Assembly: GCF_022376445.1 (NCBI RefSeq)
Contig: NW_025955065.1
Coordinates: forward strand, 79,717 to 143,716
DNA length: 64,000 nt
Reading direction: 5' to 3'
Source: Fomitopsis serialis
Lineage: Eukaryota; Basidiomycota; Agaricomycetes; Polyporales; Fomitopsidaceae
Position 1 is the stretch's first letter. The number at the start of each line of letters is the position of its first letter. The position numbers and the translations under genes were made by a program. The notes under the pieces are model-generated. The model searched no databases, had not been told where the DNA came from, and saw only the letters and a list, made by a program, of their open reading frames with translations. Below are positions 25,701 to 37,489 of this stretch, in pieces.

Positions 25701-26681
25701 GAGGACCGTACCTGGCAGGCGAAGGACATCCCGGCAGTCTACACAGACGGCTCTGAAATCGACGGCGGAGTAGGAGCCTCAGCAGTCCTCTACATCCCCA
25801 ATGACCCACGACTACACATCTTCAGATACTACCTCGGGTCAGCGACACGACACACAGTGTACGAAGCCGAAATCGTCGGGATCATCATGGGAATGGAACT
25901 CCTCACACAACTCGCACACCGTCTCGTCCAAACATCCTGCGCTGCCGACAACACGCCATGCCTCCGAGCCTCGCGAACGCGCTCCCGCCAGCCCGGCCAC
26001 TACCTCCTCGACGCCCTACACCAATCTATCAGTGCCTTCTATGATGCACACCCTGACGCGCGGCTCACACTTCGCTGGGTCCCAGGACACCGCGGAATTG
26101 ACGGCAATGAATGCGCAGACGAGGAAGCCAAGAAAGCCGCAAGGGGCGACAGTAGCCCGCCAGGCGATCTCCCCGAGTTCCTCCGCTCCACACTCCCGTC
26201 CAGCATATCCGCGATCCGCAGACATCTCCTCGAGCAAATCAAAGCAGCCGCTGTCCAAAGATGGAAAGACTCACCTCGTTTCGAGGCCCTGGCCCGTATC
26301 GACCCCGACATGCCATCGAAAAAGTTCTCCAAACTTGTCGCACCTCTACCTCGCCGCCATGCGAGCCTCCTCATCCAGCTACGTACTGGACACGCGCCGC
26401 TCAACTACCACCTCCATCGCATTCGCCGATCCGACACCGCACGATGCCCCGCATGCCGAGCCCACCGAGAGACCGTGCGCCACTTCCTCCTTGAGTGCCC
26501 GGAATACAAGCCACAACGCGACTGGTTACGACGCGAGATTGGAAGCAAAGCCCACTCGCTCAAACACCTGCTCTCGCAGGCCGACACCATCCGCCCACTT
26601 TTCCGCTTCATACATGCCACTGGCCGCTTCGACCGCACCTTCGGAGGACTTGACCTACCAGCCGAGGAGGACGACGACTGA
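22743..26681 (+). CDS. LINE ORF2: endonuclease / reverse transcriptase / RNase H
   Basis: 1312 aa, no introns. Aa about 1-240 form an APE-type endonuclease (INCNK, IQEP, WIGDFNRHHPLWD, and DHFPIELHL at its end). The reverse transcriptase runs from about aa 450 to 760: WRAPGPDGIPNDV, YRPIALMNCMGKI, LFLDVKAAFPSASP, GINQGDADSGDLYN and the catalytic box GFIDDVAV. The two aspartates are kept, but Ile replaces the usual Ala of YADD. RNase H lies near aa 995-1140 (VYTDGS, YEAEIVGI, ADNTP, WVPGHRGIDGNECADEEAKKA). The C-terminus has CPAC..H..E..RHFLLECP, a zinc motif common in this group. It nicks target DNA and copies the element RNA at the nick. Confidence 0.95.
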   Translation: MTNTRRPMLHDLRLLSINCNKSLDGQLALLSNIRSATHHYDLILIQEPCLPNVNGLRLTRATPDWRVIYPSCHHDTTRRTRSVILVNRKVATDAWTSIPTDNPDVTAITLDTSKGKVHIFNVYNDQTHDNNTRMLTRLTTTLNRRHPGSHALWIGDFNRHHPLWDEPRNVHLFEEHYLNAAQHLLDSLGEHEMEMLLPAGTPTLQANNSKNFTRPDNVFGSHELGNTVLSCSVFPDLRPPLTDHFPIELHLDLSTPATVLPSKYNIRMTDWDTFRKALEHEIARRSIPCTRIATVEDFDQRLQDLTDAIQQTMRQEIPETKPSRYAKRWWTKDLEKQRVEVQRLNKQSFILREYPAHPAHAEYKTARNRYIDVIRATKKEHWETWLESATSQTVWTIGKYIQMGATDGGQARIPDLKKPDGTGTVSGNVEKSQILYGAFFPPECPPPDIPPTHEYPPPHFPTRPVSDAQIRDVIQRLKPWRAPGPDGIPNDVYRHCADLLIPLLGPLYRATFELKYFPAAWKEAKTVVLRKPGRDDYQLPGSYRPIALMNCMGKILSACVIESLKFELETRSLLPNTHFGGRPGRSATDAIMLLVTTIKDAWRNGLKASTLFLDVKAAFPSASPEQLFHDMRDLGIPDDLVDWYRRKMDGRTTVLLFDDYQSKPFILRRGINQGDADSGDLYNIYNSPLLRSDIKRVTTSGFIDDVAVTAVGKTFRRTHQLLRQYMEDKRPGQSALHWSATRHSAFEMNKLALLNHDPAGDDEGPALRLSQQTIPASNFTKYLGVIVDRQLRWKEHTARALAKGTTWLNLFRRIAKPTQGVVFRYIKQLYLSILVPRMLYAAEIWLTPTYDIPGKSRRHGSVGAVQRLSRVQRQAALLITGAMRTTASDVLDAHANLLPFDLLVDRVTIQAATRLLTLPPSHPLYDRIQDARTPVNHHKSPLHELTQALRLDRCRNVEHIQATRQPPGWMPRHATEIADNKDVAEEEDRTWQAKDIPAVYTDGSEIDGGVGASAVLYIPNDPRLHIFRYYLGSATRHTVYEAEIVGIIMGMELLTQLAHRLVQTSCAADNTPCLRASRTRSRQPGHYLLDALHQSISAFYDAHPDARLTLRWVPGHRGIDGNECADEEAKKAARGDSSPPGDLPEFLRSTLPSSISAIRRHLLEQIKAAAVQRWKDSPRFEALARIDPDMPSKKFSKLVAPLPRRHASLLIQLRTGHAPLNYHLHRIRRSDTARCPACRAHRETVRHFLLECPEYKPQRDWLRREIGSKAHSLKHLLSQADTIRPLFRFIHATGRFDRTFGGLDLPAEEDDD

Positions 26682-26980
26682 TGACCCACTACCCCTCACA
26701 CGCGCGCATCCACGATACCCCACTATGAACCATCGCAAACGAACACTATACATTGTACATGGACTATACAACAAGGACTAATCACTCTACTGTACATACA
26801 TCATAGCCCCTTACGATAATCCATCCCAACTGGCAGAGTGGTCTCTACGGAGATACACCGAGCCAATGACTAGTTAGACACAATCGCTTCGAACTTAGTA
26901 GTATAGTACATGTGTATAGTTAGAGTCTACATAGGGCTTCGCCCTCAAATGACCATAAACGGGATTACCAACCAACCAAC
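26682..26980 (+). other. LINE 3' UTR with terminal hairpin and CCAA tail
   Basis: After the ORF2 stop the sequence becomes AT-richer. A short perfect hairpin (AGGGC-TTC-GCCCT, 26933-26945) precedes the conserved-looking end 'aaacgggatta' and a tail of about four CCAA units (26966-26980). LINE reverse transcriptases often recognise such a 3' hairpin plus short repeat in place of poly(A). Confidence 0.75.
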
Positions 26981-26994
26981 CAGTGAAGAAGGCG
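26981..26994. repeat. Target-site duplication, 3' copy
   Basis: Perfect copy of 20695-20708 (cagtgaagaaggcg), directly after the CCAA tail of the LINE. Confidence 0.85.
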
Positions 26995-29900
26995 TACAAC
27001 GAGACGATGGCCAAGAAGTAGGCAAGGATGAGTGAGGACCAAGTACACGAGCTCAATTGGTCGAGGCGGACTACTTACCTGCGCGGAGCTTGTGCCCGGG
27101 AAATCTGCGTAATCACCATAGACTCCGAGAGAGTACTTGTGAGACGCAACTCACGTCATTGAGAGTCGCTCCGCTCGCCGCCGACCGGGGTCCAGCCTCC
27201 CGTCCGACCTCCACCCTCCACTGGTGACTGGCATGTCCTCCATATACTAGTACTTACCAACGTCCGCATGCATGGCGTGCCACAATCCCCGCATTCTCCG
27301 CGGTGCGTCTACCGTTGATGTTCTGCGGAGGAATGATGACCGGTCGAGCATGGCGCAGACGCACAATCCGACGAGGAGGCCAAAAGGAGGGTCCAAAGCT
27401 GCAAACGTCCGGTAAAGATGCAATCTGCGGCGCTCAGCGGACGCTAAATTTACTTCCGAGTTACTTCCGAGGCTCACGCTCAACCGCACGTCCTTCTCTT
27501 TCCTTCACAGTTCAAACGTTCAATTTCCTGGACGCTGCCTCGACCTCCCACACAGAAGCGTCGACTCGGCCAGCGGACGACCACTCGGCACGGGCTCTAC
27601 GTATCGGCAGGCCAGCAACGCGAGGACGGACGCGCACGGACGGATGGCGTGAAGACACGCGTGGTACCGTATTAGCTGGGTAAGCATCTCGAATGCTCAC
27701 GCGCACGCACGACGCTGTCTGATCGTACGCCAGCTACGTCCCCGTCGCGACTCCCACTTCGTAGTTGCACCCAACGTTCCCTCTGTCGCACTTGGGTGGC
27801 CAGCCGCCTCTCTCGATCCCAATCTCGCCATCTCTACGCGCCGCGCACGTCGATGCGGATCACAGTCGCGTCTAGCACCCGTGTGCTACTGTACGGCCAG
27901 GGTCCGTGAACGGGTGGCCTGAGACACGCGTTTGACGCTTTCCAGCTCGGTATGTGCGACTTGGTTGACTGCTCTGCAGCCCGCAGAATGGCCTCCTGAG
28001 CTGGCGGCGCTGGAGAGGGTTGAGTGGCGGTACGTGTCCGTGTGTCGTGTGCCGCGATCTTCACTGACGACGGGCGAGCTACGTCAGCACGCACTAAGTC
28101 AGGATGAAGATGCGACGTACGTACGGGGGACACGAGCAAGGCGGGTGGGTTGGACAAGACGAGACGTGGAAGGCGAGAACGGGAGCTGGTGTGGACGCGT
28201 CAGGCGGTACGAGCATCAGCCCACGCACAGACGCACGTCACTTAAGGGTGGAGGCGCAGCCCGACGCGTCGGGATCAACTCGCCGTACTACGACGTTCAC
28301 CGAGAGACCTGGGACGAATAATCAGCACAAATCACACAAGATCGAACAGAGGATGGACGTAGCAGGAGCCGGAAGGCTGGATGCGCGCAAGACGAGGATG
28401 GAAGGCGAGAGGGAGGAGGGCAATAGCAAGTAGAGGAAGGCGCAAGCGCAGGTCGTCTCCCTGTCCACGCGCTCACGAACAGTAAAAACACGAACCGACG
28501 GACTTCTTGAAGACATCCGCGAGCACCACGACCGAGTCCTGCCGGACGGCCGTCTCGTGGTTCAAGCTCACCGGTGGACGAGGCGCTGTCGCCGCTGGGT
28601 TACCGATGCTCCGACGAGTGGCAGGGACTGATCCACGCTAGGCAGCAAGTTGAGTCGTCTGTTACCCTTGAATGCATCGAGGCTGACGACGACCTGTCCC
28701 GTCTGCATTCTGAGCTGTCACACGCCGCGAGCCTGAGGCCCACCGCATACCGGGACACCCAGCATCCATCGCGCAACGGCCAGTAGGCTCGTCGTCGAGT
28801 CTACGGCGCGGCGCTGCTCAAATGGCATCAGCCTCCTTGACGAGCATCAAAGCGCTGGATGATACGACATTCAGGTCTAATTTGGTCGTTCGCACTGAAC
28901 CGGCATTCTGGGCTCGCTCGACCGGGCAATCTATACGGCGACCCGGGCCTCTCCAGGGATTCGCATGCCGTGCTGGTTCGTGCACTGGGTGTCGCTGGGT
29001 GTCGCCCTGCTCAAGATAGACACACGAGCCGGTCTCCAGAGACGAGCGATTGAACCGCGCCGCTGAGGCGTGCGCGAGAGGCTTCCGTTCACCCTGTCCC
29101 GGCGTCCGCAACTGAGACGAGCCCGACGCAGACCCTGCATGTATGTACCTGACTCAGACACTTCCTGTCGCCCATTTCGTAGCAGACCTCCACTTGTTCG
29201 CATATCATCGCAGCAATTCAACGCTCCCTCGGAGTTCCTGGAGTCGGTCGACGGCCTGTGAACGACGCCCGTCGGAGCGCTCAAACGCGTTCTTGCACTG
29301 CTGATTGGCTCCGCGTCCCGCGTCAGTGCTCTTCCCGTCTCTCAGGCTTGCGGCTCAAGCTCAAGTCCCCCACTGGCCCCTCTCGCTCACTCGCGAGCGC
29401 CGCTCTCTGCGTGCTCTCCTCTGCTTCTGGCTGCAGGTCTCTCCTCCCGACGTTTCTCTCCCGCCCCCGCGCCTTCCCTTTGCGTTTCCCGTGCCCGCCG
29501 GCCAGCCTCAGTGGCGTGTCGTCCGATGAACTTGGCAGTGCTCGATATCTGGGAGCGGACGTCTAATGCAGACGACACGCACCATGGAAGCCTCGTATGA
29601 AGGTTCATATTGTGGTCGCCAGTCGCACACTGAACACAACTGAGGCGGCTGCCGCGAATGCCGGTACTGCTTTTGCGTGAGCCGAATCAGCTTCGACACG
29701 GCTTTGCGCCTGTATGTAAGCGCAAAGGCCTGCTGCGAATGTCACCCTATGAGACGCGTGTCCCGACAGGCACGCGCCAATCTCATTCCCGGCCGACGGG
29801 TGAGTGGCTCCCTGCCCCGCAAACCCAGTTAGCTGTCGGGGTGCTGCCCGACATATCGGTCGGGAACATGACTGGTACGTTACACGCGTTCTCTCGTCTC

Positions 29901-30560
29901 GGTAAGTTCGGATCTGTGCGGTCGCTCTAGATCCCAATGTGAGCACTCCAACGCGTCTCGTTACAAACATTGTCTCTTCCCTCTTGCGAGGCTATGACAC
30001 GATTAACAACTCTTTTGATCGCGTCTCTCGACAGAAATCTTTCGCTATTCTGGACAGCTTCGCAAGGCTATGCCCCCGGGAAATTGAAGGCATCCGGGCG
30101 GCCCCGATGCAGTGCCTCGGCGGCTGCTCATGGACACCACAGAGACCACACGTACGCTTCTGTACGACCCGGGTACGTCTCGTCCAATCACGGTTGCCCT
30201 GTTGGTACAATGTGGCCGCCGGAACCGTGCACCACGTAACAGCGTTACATTGTTATCGCACAGCCCATTGCATGTACATACCTTCCCTTCCATATCAATA
30301 CGTGAGCGTCCAAACCCTGCGGACTTGAAGCTTGGCGGTGTGGCTCTCCATTCAGCACCACTTCGACGACATACATCCTCGGCTTTCAACATCCGATGGC
30401 TAGTCTCGGCGTCCTCCCCTGTGGGAGCTCTGTCATTTGCCGTGACCTACGTGAGGTTTCACAATTGAGACAGCTGTTTGAGACGATCCTCCGTCGTCCT
30501 CTCGCTTACCCTACCCGTCCCCATCGCTGTAAGATACACTGACCGCCATACAACATCATC
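26995..30560. other. Duplicated 5' flank of DUF6535 gene 2, no gene recognised
   Basis: 27410-28560 is related to about 207-1300 of the window. 28640-29140 matches 3490-3960, 29400-29515 matches 1690-1820, and 29560-30240 matches 5990-6470. The order is the same as upstream of gene 1, with several kilobases missing in between, so a block was copied and then shortened. Short ORFs here are not frame-conserved with the other copy. Confidence 0.65.
28090..28530. repeat. GC-rich dispersed repeat R1, copy 3
   Basis: Third copy of R1 (see 870-1290 and 2930-3380), closest to copy 1: 'gcatcagcccacgcacagac' is present in both. Confidence 0.75.
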
Positions 30561-33500
30561 ATGGACCCACCCGAGGTACGCACCGTCGTTCTTCACTGGC
30601 ACGACACGTAAACTGATATCGCCGTTGTATCCGTGGACTGTATAGGAACCGTCGGCCGATTCTTTGACCCCACCAAACCAGGGTGTCGAAGAGGACGCGA
30701 TGGCTCCCGACCCCAGCGGGGTGCCTTCTCCGATCACCACCGTCTGTTTAACGAGCTCAGGCTCTGGCGGAGGCAACGGCTCCGGGCCGTCAGTGAGTAT
30801 TTGCGATTTTGAAGGGCAGACGGGATTGCTCACCTATATGCATGGCAGTCATCAAACCTGGATGGTGGAGAGACTACGGGGGCCTCCCCATTGTCTCGTA
30901 AATCTGCATCTACACCTCCGAATCAGGTGAGCCTGAGCACGAACATCGATAATTCTCTTATGCATCAATTGATCATAGTCCAATATGCACCATCAGAACC
31001 CGCGTGAGCAAACGGATAGGGCGGAAGATCCGCTATCAAAAGACCCTCCAGCGCAGGGAACAGCGCGGTCAGAACAGGAAAAAGCTCTCTTCAACGTACT
31101 CGAGAAGTTCATGAAGCCACGGGACCCAACAGAGGCACCAGACGCTTGGTTGAAACTGGCGGATACAGCGTGGGCCTACGAAAAGGACCGTGTAGAACGA
31201 TGGCGGAATGAAATTAACGCACTACTCGTCTTTGTGAGTTGCGTCCACACCGTTGATCGAGCGCACGCGAAGCACGACTAAGAGGTGATTCCCTTGTAGG
31301 CCGGCTTGTTTTCTGCCGTCCTCACCGCTTTCGTGGTTCAGTACTATGCCGTTCTGCTGCCAGCACCTGACCCCAACACGGCCATTCTTGAGCGCATATC
31401 CGCGCAACTCGGTAACACGGCTACGAACACCGTTGTCGCCGCCGCCAGCTCCGAGTCCTCGGTTTCGGCGCGGATACTGACGGGTCGTACGAATTCCTCG
31501 TCTATAAGCTCCCCCTCGCCACCCACTGCACCCCGTTGGATTGCCTCGCTGTGGTTCGTCGCCCTGGTCTTCAGTCTCAGCGCGGCATGCATCGCTTTAG
31601 CCGTGAATCAATGGCTGAACTTCCACGCGACCGAGCAAGCCGGCCTGCAAGACGCATCCCAGAAGGCTTGGACGTGGCAGCTCCGTAGACGTGCACTGGA
31701 AGAGTGGAAAGTGGAGTACATGGTCAGCATCCTTCCGCTTCTACTTCAGGTGGCCCTCGTCCTCTTCCTCGTCGGGTTTGCAGGGTACCTCTCAGAGCTT
31801 GGCTTCGACATTGCTGTCCCAAGCACGTTCTGCGTCGGCGCCTTGCTCCTCTTTCTCGCTTTCACATCCGTGTCGCCGGCATTGGTGGGTTACAGTCCCT
31901 ACAAATCACCTCAGGCGTGGTGGATATGCCAGGCCTGCAGATCGATACGATGGGTAGCTTACTGGCCCTCCTTGCGTCTTCATCGCATGATCACTGCTTG
32001 CCTCGGGATTCGGCCTCCGGTATGGCATTCTTCTCTACGCGCGCGTCAGATATACCGTTGGATGGAGGGGATTCGTCAATTCCTTGCTCAGCGTGAAGCA
32101 CGCGCACGTACATTGATGACGACGACTGACTGGCTGGCACATGAACAATTGTACCTGGACAACTTGATAACCCGCAGAGAAGAGAAGTCCCTGTTTACGG
32201 ACATATACTCCATCGCAGACGACACAGACGTCCTTCGCGCAATGGGAACCTGCATCCGAGCGATGCCTATCGCCCGAGCAATCACCAATGTTACGGAAAT
32301 AGGTCAGACGGCTTTCGTCGCCTTATCAAAACGACAGGATCCGCGTTCACGGGTGTCCAGACCCTCTGCTCGGGAATCTGGTAGTCAACTGCAGTCTGAT
32401 GTTCTGAACAGCACCTCCACCACTGTGATAGGTCGCATGGTGCTGGACACGTTCATTCGCCCACAGACAGACACTCAGGCTCTCGGTTGGAACTCAAACT
32501 ATTGCATGTTGGCTGGATTGATCCGCGCTATGCCTCTCGCCGATGGAATCCAGGCCTGCATGTCTTTGTTTCAGCGTTTGTGCAATAGTCGGCTGTCCAC
32601 GAAACAACAAAAGGCCACCTTGGATGTTATACAAAACGTGTACGTGACGATTGATTTCCTTGCGGAGGACACCACGTACGCCAATGCCATCCACAATGGT
32701 GCGATGCAGAAGGCGAGATCATATGACTGTGCGCCGCGAACCAAGTTATATCGTCTGCACGACGTCCAAGGTATGTCAACTGTCCGCTCCAGTTGTATAG
32801 AGTGTAAGCTCAAATTTGGCATAGACTGGCAATGCATACAGGCTGCAGTCGCGACGGTATGCGCACGCCATGACCCTGTATCCACCATCCAAATCACGAC
32901 AATCATCCTAGTCATATGCATGTTGTCTGTCCAGAACGACCATACATTACCAGCCGAACCATTGAGGGGAGCTTACCTGGCCGACATGCTCCGACAGTTC
33001 GACATGTACTTGGCAACGCTGTGCCGCAAGGAACTGCAAGACACGATGCGACACCTTCCTCCCGCGGCTATATACAGACTCGACTGGCTGTTGGCCCGCA
33101 TGCCCCGAACCGACATCTATGGTTCCTTGAGTACGACCGAGATTCGCCGGAACGTGATGATGTCCACAAACCGCATCGCGCGGCGACTCCAATGGCTCCT
33201 CAAAAGTGATGTATGGACACCGCCAGGGACGGTCCAAGGGTTCTGCATTCACTTGCCAGGGTACGTGACAAGAACACGATGGCGCCTGGAGGATTATGGG
33301 ACAGAGCTAGAACACTGGTCAGTCATCTTCGATGCTCAGAATGTCCAAGACACACTGACACTTGCAACAGGACAGGATGGCTCAAATGTGCTCCGGATGA
33401 GCCCCAGAGCGAAGGCGAGCGACGTGTCGACTTCCCGCAGTCGATTGACCCAGAACCTAAGTCGGAAGCCGGGGATGAGCAGGAGCTGCTGAGGCCACGA

Positions 33501-34058
33501 TTGAGCCGTCCGGTACGATCTATAACGCAAATCACGTAAGCGATGGACCACACAGCATACTCGTTCATTCGTTGCTGATCACATCCTCTCTCTAGCTACA
33601 GCATTGGACGCGGATTCAGACCGACAGCCGTGCAGGAACCCGACGTTGAAATGCGAGGCGTGGACGCTGGCCCGAGCGCAGCACTAGATATACCCAGTGC
33701 GGACACCGCATCGCCAGCCGTCAGCGGGGCCCTGCCGGTGACCGCTGTGACGCTCGACGAATGGCAGCAAGGGCAAGACGCGGCCCAGACCGAGCCTTTG
33801 CAGCCGCTAGATAGCATTGAAACGCGTGCGGACGACCCGAATGTCACACGCGGAGTAGTTGACGACGGCGCGGGCGCGGACAAAGGCCCTCATGACGAGG
33901 TCGAAAGCGCGAGCGAGGACGCGGATGGACACCGAGACGACGACGCGCGATGGGAGGAAACACCTGACACCGAAGACGCACCTGCGCAATCCGAGTTGCA
34001 GAGTCTGAGTTGGGCAACCAGCACGAGAGCAGCGGCTGATCGGGGATTCGGAGGATGA
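30561..34058 (+). CDS. DUF6535 domain multi-pass membrane protein, paralogue 2
   Basis: Spliced model of about 1009 aa: exons 30561-30575, 30646-30792, 30849-30926, 30979-31233, 31300-32770, 32825-33260, 33371-33535, 33596-34058; phases agree throughout. Exon 1 encodes MDPPE. The DUF6535 core reads LLVF/AGLFSAVLTAFVVQYY, then come the same four predicted membrane helices, the 'TDWLAHEQ..L..ADDTDVLRAM' helical region and an acidic C-terminal tail. It is the closest relative of gene 1 in the window: the large exon aligns almost without gaps. It keeps the GG/GTACGT donor at 33261 that gene 1 has lost. The 54-nt intron 32771-32824 has no in-frame stop, so an unspliced message would still read through it. 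Function unknown. Confidence 0.87.
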
Positions 34059-37000
34059 CACGGACGGGTATGACGTGTACGTCACACATTGCTAGACATA
34101 TCATCGTCGCTGACTGCTGACGTTCAACATTCAGTACTCAGTAGTGACGGACGGACGATCGAAACCCCATACACGAAGATCTGTCTTGGATTGCGCTTGG
34201 CTGCTATCCCTACGCTCTTGTATTTCTTATACCTGTCTGTGATGCTTTCGTAAGTTATGGTCTCGGAGTCTTGATGCGTACGGGCTTACTGACTGTTCTA
34301 CGATACACATGCGTTCGCCGACCCGATTGCCTGGAACTTCCACGAACGGGGTGTTGCTGTTCAATGTCTGTATTGTATGTACTATTCGTTCAGTGCGAAT
34401 CGCCTCCCGTTTATCTGCTTGAAATCGTTGTTGGATTATCGCAAGGTATTCCGTCGAGCCGCGACAAGCAAGAGCAGATACAAGATAAGAGATTATATTG
34501 TGAGTTCTGAACATGCTTCACGATGACCGCCACAATCTGTGCCGTAGCATCCATTAAAGAATACCCGCAGTATTCTATGCTACCCTTGAGATAAGTAGCG
34601 ACACTCGTACCTCGCGCCGGGGTGACGGACCTGACTCTGTCACTGCTGCATCACTAGCAGCAGCTGCGTAGACAAATAAGCTACCAGTCAGCACTGCACG
34701 GACTTCAATATAAACATGCAGTACTCACAGCTTCGTCTCTCTGTCACCACCGCCTCCCGCTCTCACGAGCCTCCCATGCAACGACTCGGAGTCCTCTCGT
34801 CTTCTCCAGAATTCGTGTCTGGACGGCTAGCGGAAGGGCGCCACTGTCTTCAATGCCATATTTGACGTGATAAACAAGCGTGTAGCTGGTTGAATCGAAG
34901 AGGCGGATGCTGGGCGCCGCTCGACCTCGACTCGCGGCAACACTACTGGGCGGCGATATGTCTTCGGCGTGCGACCCGGGAGATGCGTGCGCAGCTCGGT
35001 TTTCTAATATTGGGCAGTGGTTAAATGGCACTGAGCAGCAGCGCCCTCATGCTAGTGAGGGAAAGCGACCGAGTCGATCCCAAACGGGCGCATCTCGAGT
35101 TCACTGGTGGAGATAGGTCGAGGCCAGCAAGGCACATTGCATCACAGCAGCATCAGGTGGATGAAAGGCTGGCGGCCGTGGGGCGGAGGACAGACAAGAT
35201 ACAGGGGGGCTGGTGAAGAAACACTGGTGGTCGCCGCGGCGAGAAGACTCAAGAGGAGGAGGAGGAGGAGGATAGCCACGTGCACCGTTGAGGAGGTCAA
35301 GGCGATGGTTGATTGACGCCCGCGCTTGCCAGCGCCTGCCGCCCGCTCCTCCTCCTCCGAGGCTCGGTGAGCTGCCGTGCAACGCCTCGAAGTCGCGCTC
35401 AATCTCGGCCTGAATCCCTACCTCGCGCGCCCAGATGTCAGCCTCAAGCGATACACTAAATCACATTTGTGTCTGCCTCGGCTTAGACATCGCGCGAAAT
35501 CCGAATGCTATGTTCAACTTCACTCAAGTCAGAACGGTGTGTGCACCCATTCAAAGAGACGAGGTTCGCTGACGGTATGCCTGAAAGTGACAGGACAGCA
35601 CGGCGCGCACTGTATCAACGGAATTGCAAAGGCTGACGCTCGTTCATATGCGCGTAAACCTTATGGGATCGCTGAGCTTGCATAGCCGAATCGTAGGTGA
35701 AGACGTATGACCCGAGCGTGACAACCACCATACAGTATCTCTTAGTTCGGGTTTATGCTATCGGTACGTCCCATCTTTCCCGTACATCATGAGCACGTTT
35801 TTCATGGCTTCTTGGATAGTATTACCCTACTCGCCACCGCCCGGTACTCGTGTCCTTAAGCTTCGAGCAAGCTCAAGTTAAACAGTCGTGTCAAGCTGTA
35901 TCGCCGCGAAAAACGCGGACCCTGACAAGGTTGCAGGCATGAACGCCGGAGGAGGACCGTCCGGCTCCTGGAGCCTGGTTGGCAAACCATGGCCAAGAGG
36001 CGTGAGGCAGATACAATTCTAGCGGCGAAGTGTGTACCTGCTTTACATACTCGCATCGTTTATTGCATTGACTTCCAATCGGCATCGCTAGTGACCGGTG
36101 AGCTGGTGAGGAGGAGGAGGAGGGGTGAAGATGTGATCTTCGACGCACGCACGGATGCTGATTACTCATCGGACATGACAGCCACTGCACTTGCCACCTC
36201 CGAGTTCTTGACGGAGGGGATGGTCTTCTTGCTTGCCTCGCGGTACACGCAAATTCTCTGAACACGCACAACACACACATAGGACACGTATCTTGCTGCC
36301 TTAAAGTGTCTTTCGAAGTCTGGCGTAAGGAGAACTTATGGTCCGTGCGGGCGGGACATCAAGCGCCCGCTGTTGCCGCTCATTTTACCCTCCCAATTAC
36401 TACTTACAAACCCCATAGGTGGACATTGGACCTTTGACACGATCTCCGAGCCACACACTCGAGGTTTTGGACACAGCAGCAGGGATACGCGTTTCTTTGT
36501 TCGACGTGAGTGGCCCCCGACACATTGTTGATTTCCGGCTCACGTCTGCGGTCCCTCAGCAAGCAATCGATAAACCAGACGGAGGCTTGTATGTGGGGCA
36601 CTTACGAAACCAGCAAAAGTGTAATAGAGGTGCCACGCAATGCATCGTAATTGAACACTAATTCGGTGCTTTCTACACGGTCCCGGTGGTGCGTCGTCTC
36701 ATGAACACGAATGTAGGTGTCCCGCCGACAGGCATGTGGATGTCTCATTTCTGGCCGACGGGCCAATTATCCTTCGCCGCGCAAGCATACTTACGGCTGT
36801 TGGGGTGCTTCCCGAGATATTGGCCTTGAACATGACTGGTGAGTAATGCGCTCTCTCGTGATGAACCAGTCAGCCCGAACTCAGTGCTGCCACGCTAGGT
36901 CCCAACATACCTGTGTTCCTATGTGCCTCGTTGTGGATACATGGCCTCTTGCACACTTTCGAGGTCAACGTACACATCACGCCTGACAGCTTCCATACCT

Positions 37001-37489
37001 GTCTCGACAAGGACCTGTTGCTGCTGCCGAATTACATACATGACTTCGGCGGGCTCTCGTCGATGATGGTACGCGTGTATTTGCTTCTCAGTGCTTGTTT
37101 CGCGTTGACGAAGACCACACGTAGGCTTCCGTACGCCTTGATACTTATGATTTCCCCTTACTGAGGTGCAATGCTGACCCGGGACTTAATAACATGTAAC
37201 GGCGTCAGGATGTCATCACGCAATCTATGACACGTCTCTCTCGTATTACTCTGCGAGCTTGAGCCTGCCTGAATCCTTGCGGACTCAATGCCAGTGGTGC
37301 TCATGTCCATTAAGCACCACAGAGTTTGGGGCAGACGTGAGGCCTCGCGGTAGCAATGTGCAGCCATCCTCGGTGTATTTCAAGTTCTGTGGAAGGCTTC
37401 GATTCGTTGCCTGTCCTTTGCCTCGTCCTCTCGTCCTCTCCTCCCTCTTCCATCTGTCTACGCTATACTGATCACCATTCGACGCTACC
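34059..37489. other. Intergenic between DUF6535 genes 2 and 3
   Basis: 34059-34910 is the 3' flank shared with genes 1 and 3. 34910-35500 matches 42780-43560 without the inverted-repeat element found there. 35690-36250 matches 43690-44250, and 36370-36600 matches 5630-5870 and 44570-44760. An (AGG)n run lies at 35251-35271 and another at 36108-36123. The stretch before 37490 is pyrimidine-rich like the other DUF6535 promoters. No gene recognised. Confidence 0.6.

Larger units (their letters stand above)
20709..26980 (+). mobile_element. Full-length non-LTR retrotransposon (LINE, Tad1/I-like with RNase H)
   Basis: A 6.3-kb element with a 137-nt 5' leader, ORF1 (20846-22750), ORF2 (22743-26681), a roughly 300-nt 3' UTR and a tail of CCAA repeats. 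It is bordered by a perfect 14-bp direct repeat (20695-20708 and 26981-26994). ORF1 has three zinc knuckles; ORF2 has AP-like endonuclease, reverse transcriptase, RNase H and a C-terminal zinc-binding motif. This order fits the fungal Tad1 and related I-group LINEs; the clade needs a tree. Both ORFs are uninterrupted and the target-site duplication is exact, so the insertion is probably young and may be mobile. Confidence 0.93.

Noticed and set aside
25801..26781. 326-codon plus-strand ORF inside the LINE
   Set aside because: Shadow of the RNase H and C-terminal part of ORF2 in another frame; Ser/Pro/Thr-rich without motifs.
26826..26850. 'tggcagagtgg', resembling a tRNA/SINE A box
   Set aside because: No B box follows and no cloverleaf can be formed; it lies in the LINE 3' UTR.
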